This document shows positions 9,753 through 19,025 of a stretch of DNA of 64,000 nucleotides, piece by piece. Location: NCBI GenBank assembly GCA_903930765.1, contig CAIYZV010000328.1, positions 1 through 64,000 of the forward strand, in the 5' to 3' direction. Below the pieces are notes generated by a model. The model made no database searches. It was not told where the DNA came from and worked only from the letters and a program-made list of their open reading frames with translations. The position numbers and the translations under genes were made by a program. Numbering within the stretch: position 1 is the stretch's first letter; the number at the start of each line of letters is the position of its first letter. This stretch comes from an uncultured Pirellula sp. (lineage in GTDB: Bacteria; Planctomycetota; Planctomycetia; Pirellulales; Pirellulaceae).

Positions 9753-10496
9753 ATGGCTGAAACCAAAGCAAGCTCTCCGGCGATGATCGAAGCGGTTGGC
9801 CTTTCGAAATTTTACGGCCCCTTTGCAGCAGCCCGAGAGATTTCATTCTCGGTGAACAAAGGTGAATTGGTGGCATTCCTAGGTCCCAATGGGGCCGGAA
9901 AGAGTACCACCATGAAGATGCTCACCGGGTACCTGTCCCCGAGCGAAGGGTCGGCCAGGATCGCCGGCCACGACATGTTCACCGATCGAATCGCTGGCTC
10001 CCGGCATCTCGGGTACCTCCCCGAAAATGGCCCCCTTTATCCGGACATGACTCCTTATAGCCTCCTGAACTTCTTCGGAGACGCGCGCGGGATGGAACCT
10101 GGTTACAAGAAGAATCGGATCGAAGCGGTCGTCGAGTTGTGCGACCTGACCACGGTTCTGCACAAAGCCATCAGCAAACTATCCAAGGGGTTCCGTCAAC
10201 GGGTTGGCATGGCCCAAGCCCTCCTGCACGAACCGGATGTTTTAATCCTGGACGAGCCGACCGCGGGCTTGGACCCAAACCAGATCCGCGAAGTACGGAA
10301 CACGATGAAGAAGCTGGGTGAGACCAAGACTATTCTTTTGTCGACTCACATTTTGCAAGAAGTCGAAGCGATGGCGAGCCGCGTGATCATGATCAATGAA
10401 GGAAGAAAAGTTTTCGAGGGATCCGTGGAGGACTTGAAGAAGGTTCGCGGCGATTTGACGGAAGCGTTCCACAAGCTTACCGGAGCGGCGGTCTAA
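9753..10496 (+). CDS. ABC transporter ATP-binding protein, GldA-like
   Basis: Walker A GPNGAGKSTT, signature LSKGFRQRVGMAQ, Walker B VLILDEPTAGLDP. Confidence 0.93.
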   Translation: MAETKASSPAMIEAVGLSKFYGPFAAAREISFSVNKGELVAFLGPNGAGKSTTMKMLTGYLSPSEGSARIAGHDMFTDRIAGSRHLGYLPENGPLYPDMTPYSLLNFFGDARGMEPGYKKNRIEAVVELCDLTTVLHKAISKLSKGFRQRVGMAQALLHEPDVLILDEPTAGLDPNQIREVRNTMKKLGETKTILLSTHILQEVEAMASRVIMINEGRKVFEGSVEDLKKVRGDLTEAFHKLTGAAV

Positions 10497-10646
10497 CCCA
10501 ATCCTGTTGGTAATTCGCCAACGCGTTTCCCTATTCCTCACCTCTGCGGCGACGCGGAGGGAAAATTGCTGAGATTCCAAAACTCTCAGCAACTCAACAA
10601 CTCGATTCAATAATCGTCCACCTGTCTTGATGAAGGATATTCAAAA

Positions 10647-13511
10647 GTGATTGCAAGTGCCTTGATTCGTTTGCTCTTGCTGGACATCGTATTTTTAGGA
10701 GTCATGATGGCAGGACTCCTGCTTTTGGCTCGCGGTCGTCGGGTCGCATACGCAGTCCTCAAGAGAAACTTTTACGGGTATTTCTCAAACCCGACGGGTT
10801 ATGTGTTTCTTTGCTTGTTCGTGCTGCTAACCAGCATGGCCGCATTTTGGCCTCACGAGTTCTTCAGCTCCAACTTGGGCACACTCGCAGAGCTGAACAA
10901 GTGGTTCACCTACATCATGCTGTTCTTCATCCCCGCCATCACGATGAGTATTTGGGCGGAAGAACGCAGGCAAGGCACCGACGAATTGCTTCTGACTCTT
11001 CCTGCTGACGATTTCGATATCGTGATCGGCAAGTACGTCGCAGCGGCGGCTATCTACACGGTCTCGCTCCTGTTTTCCCAGTTCTCGACGTTCATTGTGC
11101 TGGCGTTCTTGACCAACGGCGAAGTCGACACTGGGTTGTTCTTTACCAATTATGTCGGCTATTGGCTGATCGGATTGGCGATGATCGCTTTGGGGATGGT
11201 CGCCTCCTTCTTGACCAATAACCTGACCGTCGGATTCATCCTCGGTGCACTCTTCAATGCCCCGCTCGCATTTGCTGCGAAAGCGGACACGATCACCGGC
11301 ACCAGATTTGCCCGAGACGTAAAAAACTTCAGTCTGTCGGAGCGATTCGATGATTTCGGACGAGGCGTGATCAGTTTGTCCGGCGTCGCGTACTTCTTGC
11401 TCCTGGCCATGTTCGGCTTGTACCTCTGCATGATCTTGATCGGCAAGCGGCATTGGAGCAGCGGCAAGAGCGGCGGTTCGCGATTGGCCCACTACCTGTT
11501 GCGAGCAGGTCTCTTATACGTCACCTTCCTCGCGGGAAGCATCTTCTTCAGGAACCGTGACTTTGTTCGCGTCGATGCGACCGAACTCAAAGTAAGCTCC
11601 CTTTCCCCTGTCACCACCGACTTGATCCGAAACATGGGCAAGGATCGCGATGTGGTGGTCGATGCCTTTATCTCGGCAGATGTTCCAGAGATGTATGCGA
11701 AAACCAAATACGAATTGGTTTCGCTCCTCAAGGAATTCGAGTCGACTGCGACATCCGCCGGTGTCCCCATGTCGGTTCGCATCTACGACTCCATCGTCCC
11801 TTCGAGCGACGAAGAAAAGCAAGCGGAAAAGCAGTACGGTATCGTGCCTCAAACGGTGCGAGTCCGCGAACGTGGGACCCTTTCCGATCAACCGGTAATC
11901 CTCGGGGCCGCTTTCCGAAGCGGCTTGCAGAAGATCGTGATCCCGTTCTTCGAGCAGGGTATTCCCGTCGAGTATGAACTCGCACGTTCTTTGTCGACCG
12001 TTTCCAAACCTTCGAGAAAGAAGCTCGGTGTTCTCAAAACCGATGCGAAGATGATGGGGGGACTCGACATGCGATCCTTCCAGCAGCAGCCCCAGCAACC
12101 GATCGTCGAGGAAATGGGGAAAGAGTTCGAATTGGTCGACATCAATCCTGCATCTCCCATCGATCCTGAACGCATCGACGTTCTGCTCGCGGTGCAACCA
12201 TCTTCCTTGGCCCCGGAAGAAATGACGAACTTCATCGCAGCGGTCAAAGCGGGGATCCCGACGGCGATCTTCGAAGACCCGCAATCGGCCATCGATCAGG
12301 CGATCCCCGGCACCGGTGATCCGAAACCACCGATGGGTGGCGGCATGTTCGGTGGCGGGCAGCCTCAGCCTAAGGGGCAAATACAACCACTTTGGGATTT
12401 GCTCGAAGTCGAAGTCCCCGGCCAACCAACCCCCATGGGCCTGTTTGCACCCGACCTCTGCTGGCAGCAGTACAACCCTTATCCTATCCTCGACGCGATG
12501 GAGCAGTCGACCGACCTCTGGATCTTCGCCCGCGAGGAAGCTCCTGGTGCGCAAGACGCCCTCAGCGAAGAAAGCGAAATCACCAAAGGACTCAAGGAGT
12601 TGATGTTTCTGTTCGCAGGCACCATTAAGCCCAAGAACGGCGCAAAGAACAAATTCACGCCGTTGGTCTCAACGGGCGATTTCTCGGGAACGATTCCTCT
12701 CTCGGAAGTTCGCAACATCCAACGCGGCACCTTGGATCGCAACACCGAGATCCGCTCTCGCCGAAGCAAACCGACGGGACTGCCGCAAGTGATCGCGGCG
12801 CTCGTCGAAGGCAATGCAGCAGCGAACGACGGGGAAACGGGCACCGCAAACAAACCGCTGAAGGTCGTGTATGTATCGGACCTTGATTGCATGTCGAGCG
12901 TGTTTGTTGACATTCGTAAAAACCCCAGCCAACTCGAAGAGATTCGCTTTCAATTCCAAAACATCACTTTCGTTTTGAACGTCGTTGATGTTCTGTCTGG
13001 CGAGACCAAGTACCCTGCTATCCGACGCCACGTGCCGACCTACAGCACGTTGAAACTGGTCGAAGCGCAAGCCGAAGAAGCGCGTAAAGAAGAAGCTCTC
13101 GAGCGAAGCGGAGTCGTTGACAAGTTCAACGAGAAAGTCGCTGAAGCAGAAGAGGCAAGTTCAAAAGCCGAGCGACAATTCAAGGAAGCCGTTGACAAAC
13201 TGCAGTCCGAAGGTGCTATCGACGCTTCGAAACAGCAGGAATTGCTGCAACGGATGACCGAGTACCAGATGAAGCAAGCGCAGCTCGGGAAGAAACTGGA
13301 AGTTGAGCGCGAAAAACTTCAGCGTGAACGAGACACCAACATTCGCGATGCGAGACGCAAAGCGGACGAATCGATTCGGGAAATCCAAAACAAATACAAG
13401 TGGTTAGCCGTCTTCATCCCACCGATCCCACCTTTGTTGGTCGGTATCGTGGTGATAGTCTCGCGTCGATTGCGCGAGCGAGAAGGCATTTCCAAGAACC
13501 GCCTCCGATAG
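10647..13511 (+). CDS. Fused ABC permease (GldF-like) and GldG-like substrate-binding/auxiliary protein
   Basis: N-terminal multi-TM permease with a GYVFLCLFVLLTSMAAFWP-type region. Large soluble Gldg-like region (KKLGVLKTDAKMMGG..., KVVYVSDLDCMSS), coiled coil, C-terminal TM. Confidence 0.88.
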   Translation: MIASALIRLLLLDIVFLGVMMAGLLLLARGRRVAYAVLKRNFYGYFSNPTGYVFLCLFVLLTSMAAFWPHEFFSSNLGTLAELNKWFTYIMLFFIPAITMSIWAEERRQGTDELLLTLPADDFDIVIGKYVAAAAIYTVSLLFSQFSTFIVLAFLTNGEVDTGLFFTNYVGYWLIGLAMIALGMVASFLTNNLTVGFILGALFNAPLAFAAKADTITGTRFARDVKNFSLSERFDDFGRGVISLSGVAYFLLLAMFGLYLCMILIGKRHWSSGKSGGSRLAHYLLRAGLLYVTFLAGSIFFRNRDFVRVDATELKVSSLSPVTTDLIRNMGKDRDVVVDAFISADVPEMYAKTKYELVSLLKEFESTATSAGVPMSVRIYDSIVPSSDEEKQAEKQYGIVPQTVRVRERGTLSDQPVILGAAFRSGLQKIVIPFFEQGIPVEYELARSLSTVSKPSRKKLGVLKTDAKMMGGLDMRSFQQQPQQPIVEEMGKEFELVDINPASPIDPERIDVLLAVQPSSLAPEEMTNFIAAVKAGIPTAIFEDPQSAIDQAIPGTGDPKPPMGGGMFGGGQPQPKGQIQPLWDLLEVEVPGQPTPMGLFAPDLCWQQYNPYPILDAMEQSTDLWIFAREEAPGAQDALSEESEITKGLKELMFLFAGTIKPKNGAKNKFTPLVSTGDFSGTIPLSEVRNIQRGTLDRNTEIRSRRSKPTGLPQVIAALVEGNAAANDGETGTANKPLKVVYVSDLDCMSSVFVDIRKNPSQLEEIRFQFQNITFVLNVVDVLSGETKYPAIRRHVPTYSTLKLVEAQAEEARKEEALERSGVVDKFNEKVAEAEEASSKAERQFKEAVDKLQSEGAIDASKQQELLQRMTEYQMKQAQLGKKLEVEREKLQRERDTNIRDARRKADESIREIQNKYKWLAVFIPPIPPLLVGIVVIVSRRLREREGISKNRLR

Positions 13512-13658
13512 AACCATACCGTTAAGACAAATCCGTTAAAACCTCAACCGCTCGGCATCAAAGCCACGATGGTTGGTCCTTGCAAAGTGCCAATGTGCAC
13601 ATTGCAAAAAATAACACGATCAATACACGACACGTTTGTTGGATGGAGATAGATACCT

Positions 13659-15494
13659 GTGACAGAGTCTAGCAAAACTGGAATCATGGCCGCCATTGCG
13701 GCTGTATCGATGTTTCTCGCTTGGTCGACAACCACCCGGAACTACTCCACGGGAATATCGACCGCAGCGGCTCGTATCAAACTGCCGCTTTTCGAAAAGT
13801 TCGCGGATCCGCTCACCGCCGCGTCTCTGAAGATCATGAAATACGATTCGGATGCCGAGCAGTATGAGGAGTTCGAAGTTGCCAAGGACCGAAATGGGGT
13901 CTGGACCATTCCTTCGCACGAGAATTACCCCGCAGATGCGAACAAACAGATGAGCGAAGCAGCAAACTTGTTTGTTGGACTCAAAGCGCTCAACATCGCA
14001 AGTGAAAAGCGTGAGGAACATAAGATGTTTGGTGTCCTCGAGCCCGATAAGAAGAAGGAAGCCGAAGGCGGTGATGGGGTCGGCGAATTGGTTCAATTCC
14101 GGGACGACAAAGGGGATATCCTCGCCGATCTGATCATTGGTAAAGTCGACGCAACCGACACCAAGAAACGCTTTGTTCGTATCCCAGCCGAAGATGTCAT
14201 CTATGTCGTCGAATTAAATACCAATCCACTGTCAACCGATTTCAAACAATGGATCGAATCGGATTTGCTCAAGCTGAGCAGCAACGACATTGAAGGCATC
14301 GGCATCAGGAACTACTCCCTCGTGAAGACGGGCCAAGGAACCCTGGGTCTGAGCCAGAATTATGACGCCGACCTAAGCTTCAATGTCCGCGACGGAAAAT
14401 GGCAACCAACCAACCTTGTGGTGTACGATGGTCGCGTCGCCAAGCCGCGAGAGATCGAACCGACCGAGGAAGTCAATGCGACCAAACTCAACGATATGAA
14501 GGGCGCACTGGACAATCTTCGGATCGTTAACGTCGCAAAGAAGCCAGCCGGTGTAGCCGCAGATTTACGCGGTGAAAAACTTCAAGAATCCACGCTACAA
14601 GCACTACAGCGACGAGGCTTCTTTGCCTCGCAAACCTCCGGCACGGACTCGTACGAGCTGTACGCCATGAACGGCGACCTCCAAGTTACCTTGAAGGATG
14701 GCGTCCAATACCTTCTCCGCTTTGGAAACGGCGCCGGAGCTAGCTTCGAACCTGTCGAAACTGAAGAGACGAAGGAAGGCGAAGCACCGAAAGAGGTATC
14801 CATCAACCGATTCTTGCTGGTCACCACGCGACTCGATGAGTCGAAGTTCCCACCACCGGATCTTGAACGCGTTCCAGAAACTGTCGAAGAGCTCAAGGCG
14901 ATGGAAGCGGCGAAGAAAGCAGCATCGCAACCTGCAGTCCCAGTTGAACCCATGCCTACAGAACCACCCGCCGCCGAACCAGCTGCGACCGAGCCAGCGA
15001 ATGCAGATCCGGCGAAGCCCGCTGGGGACACGCCCGCTGGGGACACGCCGGCTGAGGAAAAGCCCGCTGAAGAAAAGCCCGCTGAAGAAAAGCCCGCCGG
15101 GGATGAGCCAACCAAAGATCCAGTAGCACGATCCCAGGACGCCAAGGGCTCTGCCCGTTTGGTTTCGTTCCAGGACCCCGCCCCACCCGCAGAGCTTTCC
15201 GACGAAGAATGGAAGGAACGATTGGAAGCGGAACGCGAACGGATCACTAAGGAGAATCAACGCAAAATTGACCAACGCAACGATCGTATGGCGGTTGGAA
15301 AGAAGCGGGTCGCAGAACTAAACGCTCGTTTCGCCGACTGGTACTACATCGTCAGCGACTCCGAGTTCAAGCGATTGAAAATCGAATTAGCGGATCTGAT
15401 CACGAAGAAGGGGGTTGGGCTTCCCGCACCGCCATCTTCGGGTTTGCCAGGATCGCTTCCAGGGCTTAACATTCCAGGATTGTCCGATCAGTGA
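13659..15494 (+). CDS. DUF4340 domain-containing protein with an Ala/Pro/Glu repeat linker
   Basis: N-terminal TM, DUF4340-like 'YEEFEVAKDRNGVWTIPSHENYPAD', position downstream of GldFG; six 15-bp repeats at 15018-15107. GTG start. Confidence 0.82.
   Translation: MTESSKTGIMAAIAAVSMFLAWSTTTRNYSTGISTAAARIKLPLFEKFADPLTAASLKIMKYDSDAEQYEEFEVAKDRNGVWTIPSHENYPADANKQMSEAANLFVGLKALNIASEKREEHKMFGVLEPDKKKEAEGGDGVGELVQFRDDKGDILADLIIGKVDATDTKKRFVRIPAEDVIYVVELNTNPLSTDFKQWIESDLLKLSSNDIEGIGIRNYSLVKTGQGTLGLSQNYDADLSFNVRDGKWQPTNLVVYDGRVAKPREIEPTEEVNATKLNDMKGALDNLRIVNVAKKPAGVAADLRGEKLQESTLQALQRRGFFASQTSGTDSYELYAMNGDLQVTLKDGVQYLLRFGNGAGASFEPVETEETKEGEAPKEVSINRFLLVTTRLDESKFPPPDLERVPETVEELKAMEAAKKAASQPAVPVEPMPTEPPAAEPAATEPANADPAKPAGDTPAGDTPAEEKPAEEKPAEEKPAGDEPTKDPVARSQDAKGSARLVSFQDPAPPAELSDEEWKERLEAERERITKENQRKIDQRNDRMAVGKKRVAELNARFADWYYIVSDSEFKRLKIELADLITKKGVGLPAPPSSGLPGSLPGLNIPGLSDQ
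15018..15107 (+). repeat. 6 x 15-bp tandem repeat (coding, AGDTP/AEEKP)
   Basis: cccgctggggacacg x2, ccggctgaggaaaag, cccgctgaagaaaag x2, cccgccggggatgag. Confidence 0.9.
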
Positions 15495-15523
15495 TCCAAC
15501 CTCTCCCTGGCAATTGATCCTCC

Positions 15524-16801
15524 ATGTTAGAAGCCAAAAATACCCAGCGCGCGGTGGTGCGCATTGGGTATGACGGTCGTGTCCACAAACAGTTTCTCGG
15601 TCCTAATGCGAAAGAACGTTTTGAAAACGAGTGCCGCGTCCTGAAGCACTTGGAACAAAAGCGTTGTTCGTTCGTACCGAGACTATTGGCGGCCGACGTA
15701 AAGACTCTCGAAATCGTTACCAGCAACTGCGGAGCCCGCGTTGAGCACTTGGGTGATGCCAAGATCAAAGAACTCTTTGGCGAGCTCGAGCAGTACGGCG
15801 TACTCCATGAAGATGCGTTCCTGAGAAACATCACCTACCGTTCGACGGACGGCAGGTTCTGCATCATCGATTTCGAGTTCTCGAAAATCCTCGATACGAT
15901 TCCAGAAACGGCAACTTCCACTGATGCATCTGGGATTGCCGCAGACCCGTTGGTCGCCGCGGCGGCTAAACCGATTGAGGTCCAATGGTCGGCGATGACA
16001 CATGCTGGCAATTTCAGGACCAACAACGAAGACCGTTTCCTTGCGGTGCTGGCGGACTCGCACGGGGTGCGCTATCTCGGCAAGACCGGTAATGCTTCGA
16101 CCGGGGATGGGGATGTCCTCTTCGCAGTGGCTGACGGGATGGGAGGTGAGCGGTCTGGCGAGCTCGCTGGCAAGATCGCCATCGATCAAATCACCCGCAT
16201 GCTACCCAAAGCGTACATGCTCAACGATCAGCACTTGATCGATTCCTCCCCCGCCATGCTCCAAGGGCTTTTTCAGTCGATCCACAAGGAGTTGGATCGA
16301 TTGGGGGTCGACGCGTTGTGCACCAACATGGGATCAACATTGACCCTGGTTTGGATTCACCGCAGCATTGCAATGTATGCACATATCGGTGACACTCGGC
16401 TCTATCGAATTGCCGCTAACGCATCGGATTCCAACCGCGGACCAGAGTTGATTCAGGTGACCGAAGATCACACGTTTGTGGGATGGCTGCGGCGCACAGG
16501 GCAAATCAACGAACGGCAAGCTCGATTTCATCCGAGAAAGAACGTGTTGTCGCGAGCCCTGGGGGCAGGTCACCAGTTTGTGGATCCGCAAGTCGGCGCG
16601 TTTGAACTGAAGAGTGGCGACCGATTATTGCTCTGCTCCGATGGGGTCATCGATGGGCTCTGGGATCATGCCTTGCTCGATCTGATCACGTCACCGGATT
16701 CGACCCAAGCCTCGATGAGTGCAGCGCAAAGACTGGTGCTGAGCGCGGTCTCGGAATCAGGACGAGATAATTCGACCGCGATCGTGGTCGAAGCCAAGTA
16801 G
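15524..16801 (+). CDS. Minimal protein-kinase-like domain fused to PP2C Ser/Thr phosphatase
   Basis: N-term: VHKQF (Lys), FENECRVL (Glu), LHEDAFLRNI (HxDxxxxN), CIIDFEFS (DFx). C-term PP2C: RTNNEDR, VADGMGG, MGSTLTL, HIGDTRLYRI, LLLCSDGVIDGL, DNSTAIVV. Confidence 0.88.
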   Translation: MLEAKNTQRAVVRIGYDGRVHKQFLGPNAKERFENECRVLKHLEQKRCSFVPRLLAADVKTLEIVTSNCGARVEHLGDAKIKELFGELEQYGVLHEDAFLRNITYRSTDGRFCIIDFEFSKILDTIPETATSTDASGIAADPLVAAAAKPIEVQWSAMTHAGNFRTNNEDRFLAVLADSHGVRYLGKTGNASTGDGDVLFAVADGMGGERSGELAGKIAIDQITRMLPKAYMLNDQHLIDSSPAMLQGLFQSIHKELDRLGVDALCTNMGSTLTLVWIHRSIAMYAHIGDTRLYRIAANASDSNRGPELIQVTEDHTFVGWLRRTGQINERQARFHPRKNVLSRALGAGHQFVDPQVGAFELKSGDRLLLCSDGVIDGLWDHALLDLITSPDSTQASMSAAQRLVLSAVSESGRDNSTAIVVEAK

Positions 16802-16835
16802 CGTTTTACCGACAAGCTAAATTGCTCGATGCATC

Positions 16836-17303
16836 TTAAAACCGACGGATGTAATGATCATCTCCAAGGTTTTCAGCGTGCCGCTGATACCCCCAGCGGT
16901 TCATCATTCTTTCGGTCAGCCGGTCGTTGGTCGCTTGGCAAACGATCGCATGTGCCTTTTTAAGACTTGCGATGCGGTCCAAGGTTTCAATCCCACGATG
17001 AAAGGTCGCATACGTGGTCTGAGGACCCGCGTGGGTGTACAAAAGGGACATGAAACGCGGCGAGCTCCGAGGGAATGCATAATAGAATCGGCATTCATCA
17101 GCCGGCAGTGAGCGACTGATGCGATCCGTCCACATGCCCAACACCGTCCCCCACCGCGGCCACCAGCGGGCTTGGATCGAACGGACTTGAGCCCCGGCGA
17201 TCGCAATCTCTCCGTAGCGCCACGATGCAACGATGACTTCATACCCATCGATGCAAGGGACGCGCGGCAAGAACTGGGTGGACAACTTCTGCAGCCCATT
17301 CAT
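16836..17303 (-). CDS. Hypothetical protein (possibly acetyltransferase-like)
   Basis: Intact 155-aa ORF; 'ATNDRLTERMMNRWGYQRHAENLGDDHYIRRF' ending is GNAT-like but weak. Confidence 0.6.
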   Translation of the reverse strand: MNGLQKLSTQFLPRVPCIDGYEVIVASWRYGEIAIAGAQVRSIQARWWPRWGTVLGMWTDRISRSLPADECRFYYAFPRSSPRFMSLLYTHAGPQTTYATFHRGIETLDRIASLKKAHAIVCQATNDRLTERMMNRWGYQRHAENLGDDHYIRRF

Positions 17304-17305
17304 TT

Positions 17306-17365
17306 GATACCACCGATCTTGTTACCACCGATCTTGATACCACCGATCTTGATACCACCGACCTT
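17306..17365. repeat. 4 x 15-bp tandem repeat, intergenic
   Basis: gataccaccgatctt / gttaccaccgatctt / gataccaccgatctt / gataccaccgacctt. Confidence 0.95.
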
Positions 17366-17396
17366 AATTCGCGGATCTTGATCCTGCCGGTTTGGT

Positions 17397-18275
17397 TTAT
17401 CGAGCCGGGGAAACAAAGCGAAGCGCTCTCAAAACTTCCGATGTTGCCTGAGATTTGTTTAACACATAGAAGTGGACACCGGGGACCCCCGAATCGAGCA
17501 ACTCTGCGACTTGTTGGGTCGCAAACTCAACCCCGACTCGGAACTGCCATTCCGCAGACTCCTGTTCCGACAATCGGCTCACAAATGCATCGGGGAGCTT
17601 TGCTTTGCAAAGCGCTGTAATCCGCTGAATCTGGGCCAGATTCGTCACTGGCAAGATTCCCGGAACGATCGGGATGGTGATCCCTGCAGCGTGGCACTTG
17701 TCCACAAAACGGAAAAAATCCTCGTTGATGTAGAACAATTGCGTAACGATGATATCGGCGCCGCTGTCGACCTTGCGCTTCAAATTCTCGAGATCGACCT
17801 CCGCGGATGGAGCTTCTTGGTGAACTTCAGGGTAACCCGCAACCGCGATGCCGAAGTGAGGAAACTCACTTCGGAGGAGATCCACCAATTCGTTCGCGTA
17901 GCGAAGACCGCCGACCGTTTGCTGAAACTCGGTCTGGCCCTTTGGGGGATCGCCACGCAATGCGACGATGTAGTCGGTACCAACGTCAGCTGCCGTTCGC
18001 AAGTAATCTCGCAACTGGTCGACGGTGGAGCCAACACAAGTCAAGTGAGTAGCGACGCGCTGCCCAAACCGCTGCTTCACCGCGGTGATGATTTCCAGCG
18101 TTCGATCGCGAGTGGATCCGCCAGCACCATACGTGCACGTATAAAAATCGGGAGTGAAATCGTTCAATTCACTGACCGTATTCATCAGGTTCTGAACTTG
18201 CTCATCCGATTTGGGTGGAAAGAGTTCAAACGACAGGCCGCGTCTGTCGCCACGAAAAAAATCACCTAACTGCAT
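17397..18275 (-). CDS. metF: Methylenetetrahydrofolate reductase
   Basis: RRGLSFELFPPKSDE, TCTYGAGGSTRDRT, HLTCVG, DIIVTQLFY, VPGILPV. Confidence 0.95.
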   Translation of the reverse strand: MQLGDFFRGDRRGLSFELFPPKSDEQVQNLMNTVSELNDFTPDFYTCTYGAGGSTRDRTLEIITAVKQRFGQRVATHLTCVGSTVDQLRDYLRTAADVGTDYIVALRGDPPKGQTEFQQTVGGLRYANELVDLLRSEFPHFGIAVAGYPEVHQEAPSAEVDLENLKRKVDSGADIIVTQLFYINEDFFRFVDKCHAAGITIPIVPGILPVTNLAQIQRITALCKAKLPDAFVSRLSEQESAEWQFRVGVEFATQQVAELLDSGVPGVHFYVLNKSQATSEVLRALRFVSPAR

Positions 18276-18485
18276 CGATGCATCATTTCCTGCAATAGTT
18301 ACCCGAAGAGCTAGCCGTGCATGTCACGCGATAGCCTGCTGCTTTTTCCGTCGCAGCGAACCTATACAATACTTTGTTTTCCAGGAATTTCATGGGGGAC
18401 CGCAAGGGCGACGTTTCAAAAAGCACTTTTTTGGTACGATTACTCCGGTCAACCTGTCCCAGTCAACTCGAATCAACGCACCCCT

Positions 18486-19025
18486 ATGACCGCAAAGCCG
18501 CTTCAAGGAAAACGGGTTTTATCCTTCGTCGGAGACATTTATGAGGACTTGGAGCTTTGGTACCCAAAGCTTCGCCTGATCGAAGCCGGTGCGGAGTTCG
18601 TCATCGCGGGCGAAGAGGCCAAACGCGTTTATGCTGGAAAGAACGGGTATCCGTGTGCCTCGGACATCGCGATTGCCGACGCCAAATCTTCCGATTTCGA
18701 TGCGGTATTGCTGCCCGGTGGGTTCATGCCCGACCGTTTGCGAAGGCTGGATCGCGTCAAGCAGTTGATTTCGGAGTTCGCCAGGGACGGCAAATGCGTG
18801 GCGGCAATTTGCCATGGAGGTTGGCTGGCCATCTCCGCTGGCGTATACCGGGGCGTCCGAACGACAGGCTCGCCAGGTATCAAAGATGACTTGGTGAACG
18901 CGGGAGCGATCTGGGAGGATGCGCCGGTGGTGGTCGATCGACACTTTGTATCGAGCCGCAAGCCGGATGATCTGCCATGGTTTGCGGCAGCAATGATCGA
19001 TGTCATGGTGAAGAAAGACGCATGA
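18486..19025 (+). CDS. DJ-1/PfpI family type-1 glutamine amidotransferase-like protein
   Basis: KRVLSFVGDIYEDLELWYPKLRLIEAG; nucleophile elbow AAICHGGWLAISAG. Confidence 0.9.
   Translation: MTAKPLQGKRVLSFVGDIYEDLELWYPKLRLIEAGAEFVIAGEEAKRVYAGKNGYPCASDIAIADAKSSDFDAVLLPGGFMPDRLRRLDRVKQLISEFARDGKCVAAICHGGWLAISAGVYRGVRTTGSPGIKDDLVNAGAIWEDAPVVVDRHFVSSRKPDDLPWFAAAMIDVMVKKDA

Noticed and set aside
11514-12554. 346-aa antisense ORF in the GldFG gene
   Set aside because: Arg/His/Asp-rich composition typical of an antisense shadow frame; the sense protein has clear domain structure.
17472-18269. 265-aa ORF antisense to metF
   Set aside because: metF is certain on the minus strand; this frame lacks recognisable motifs.
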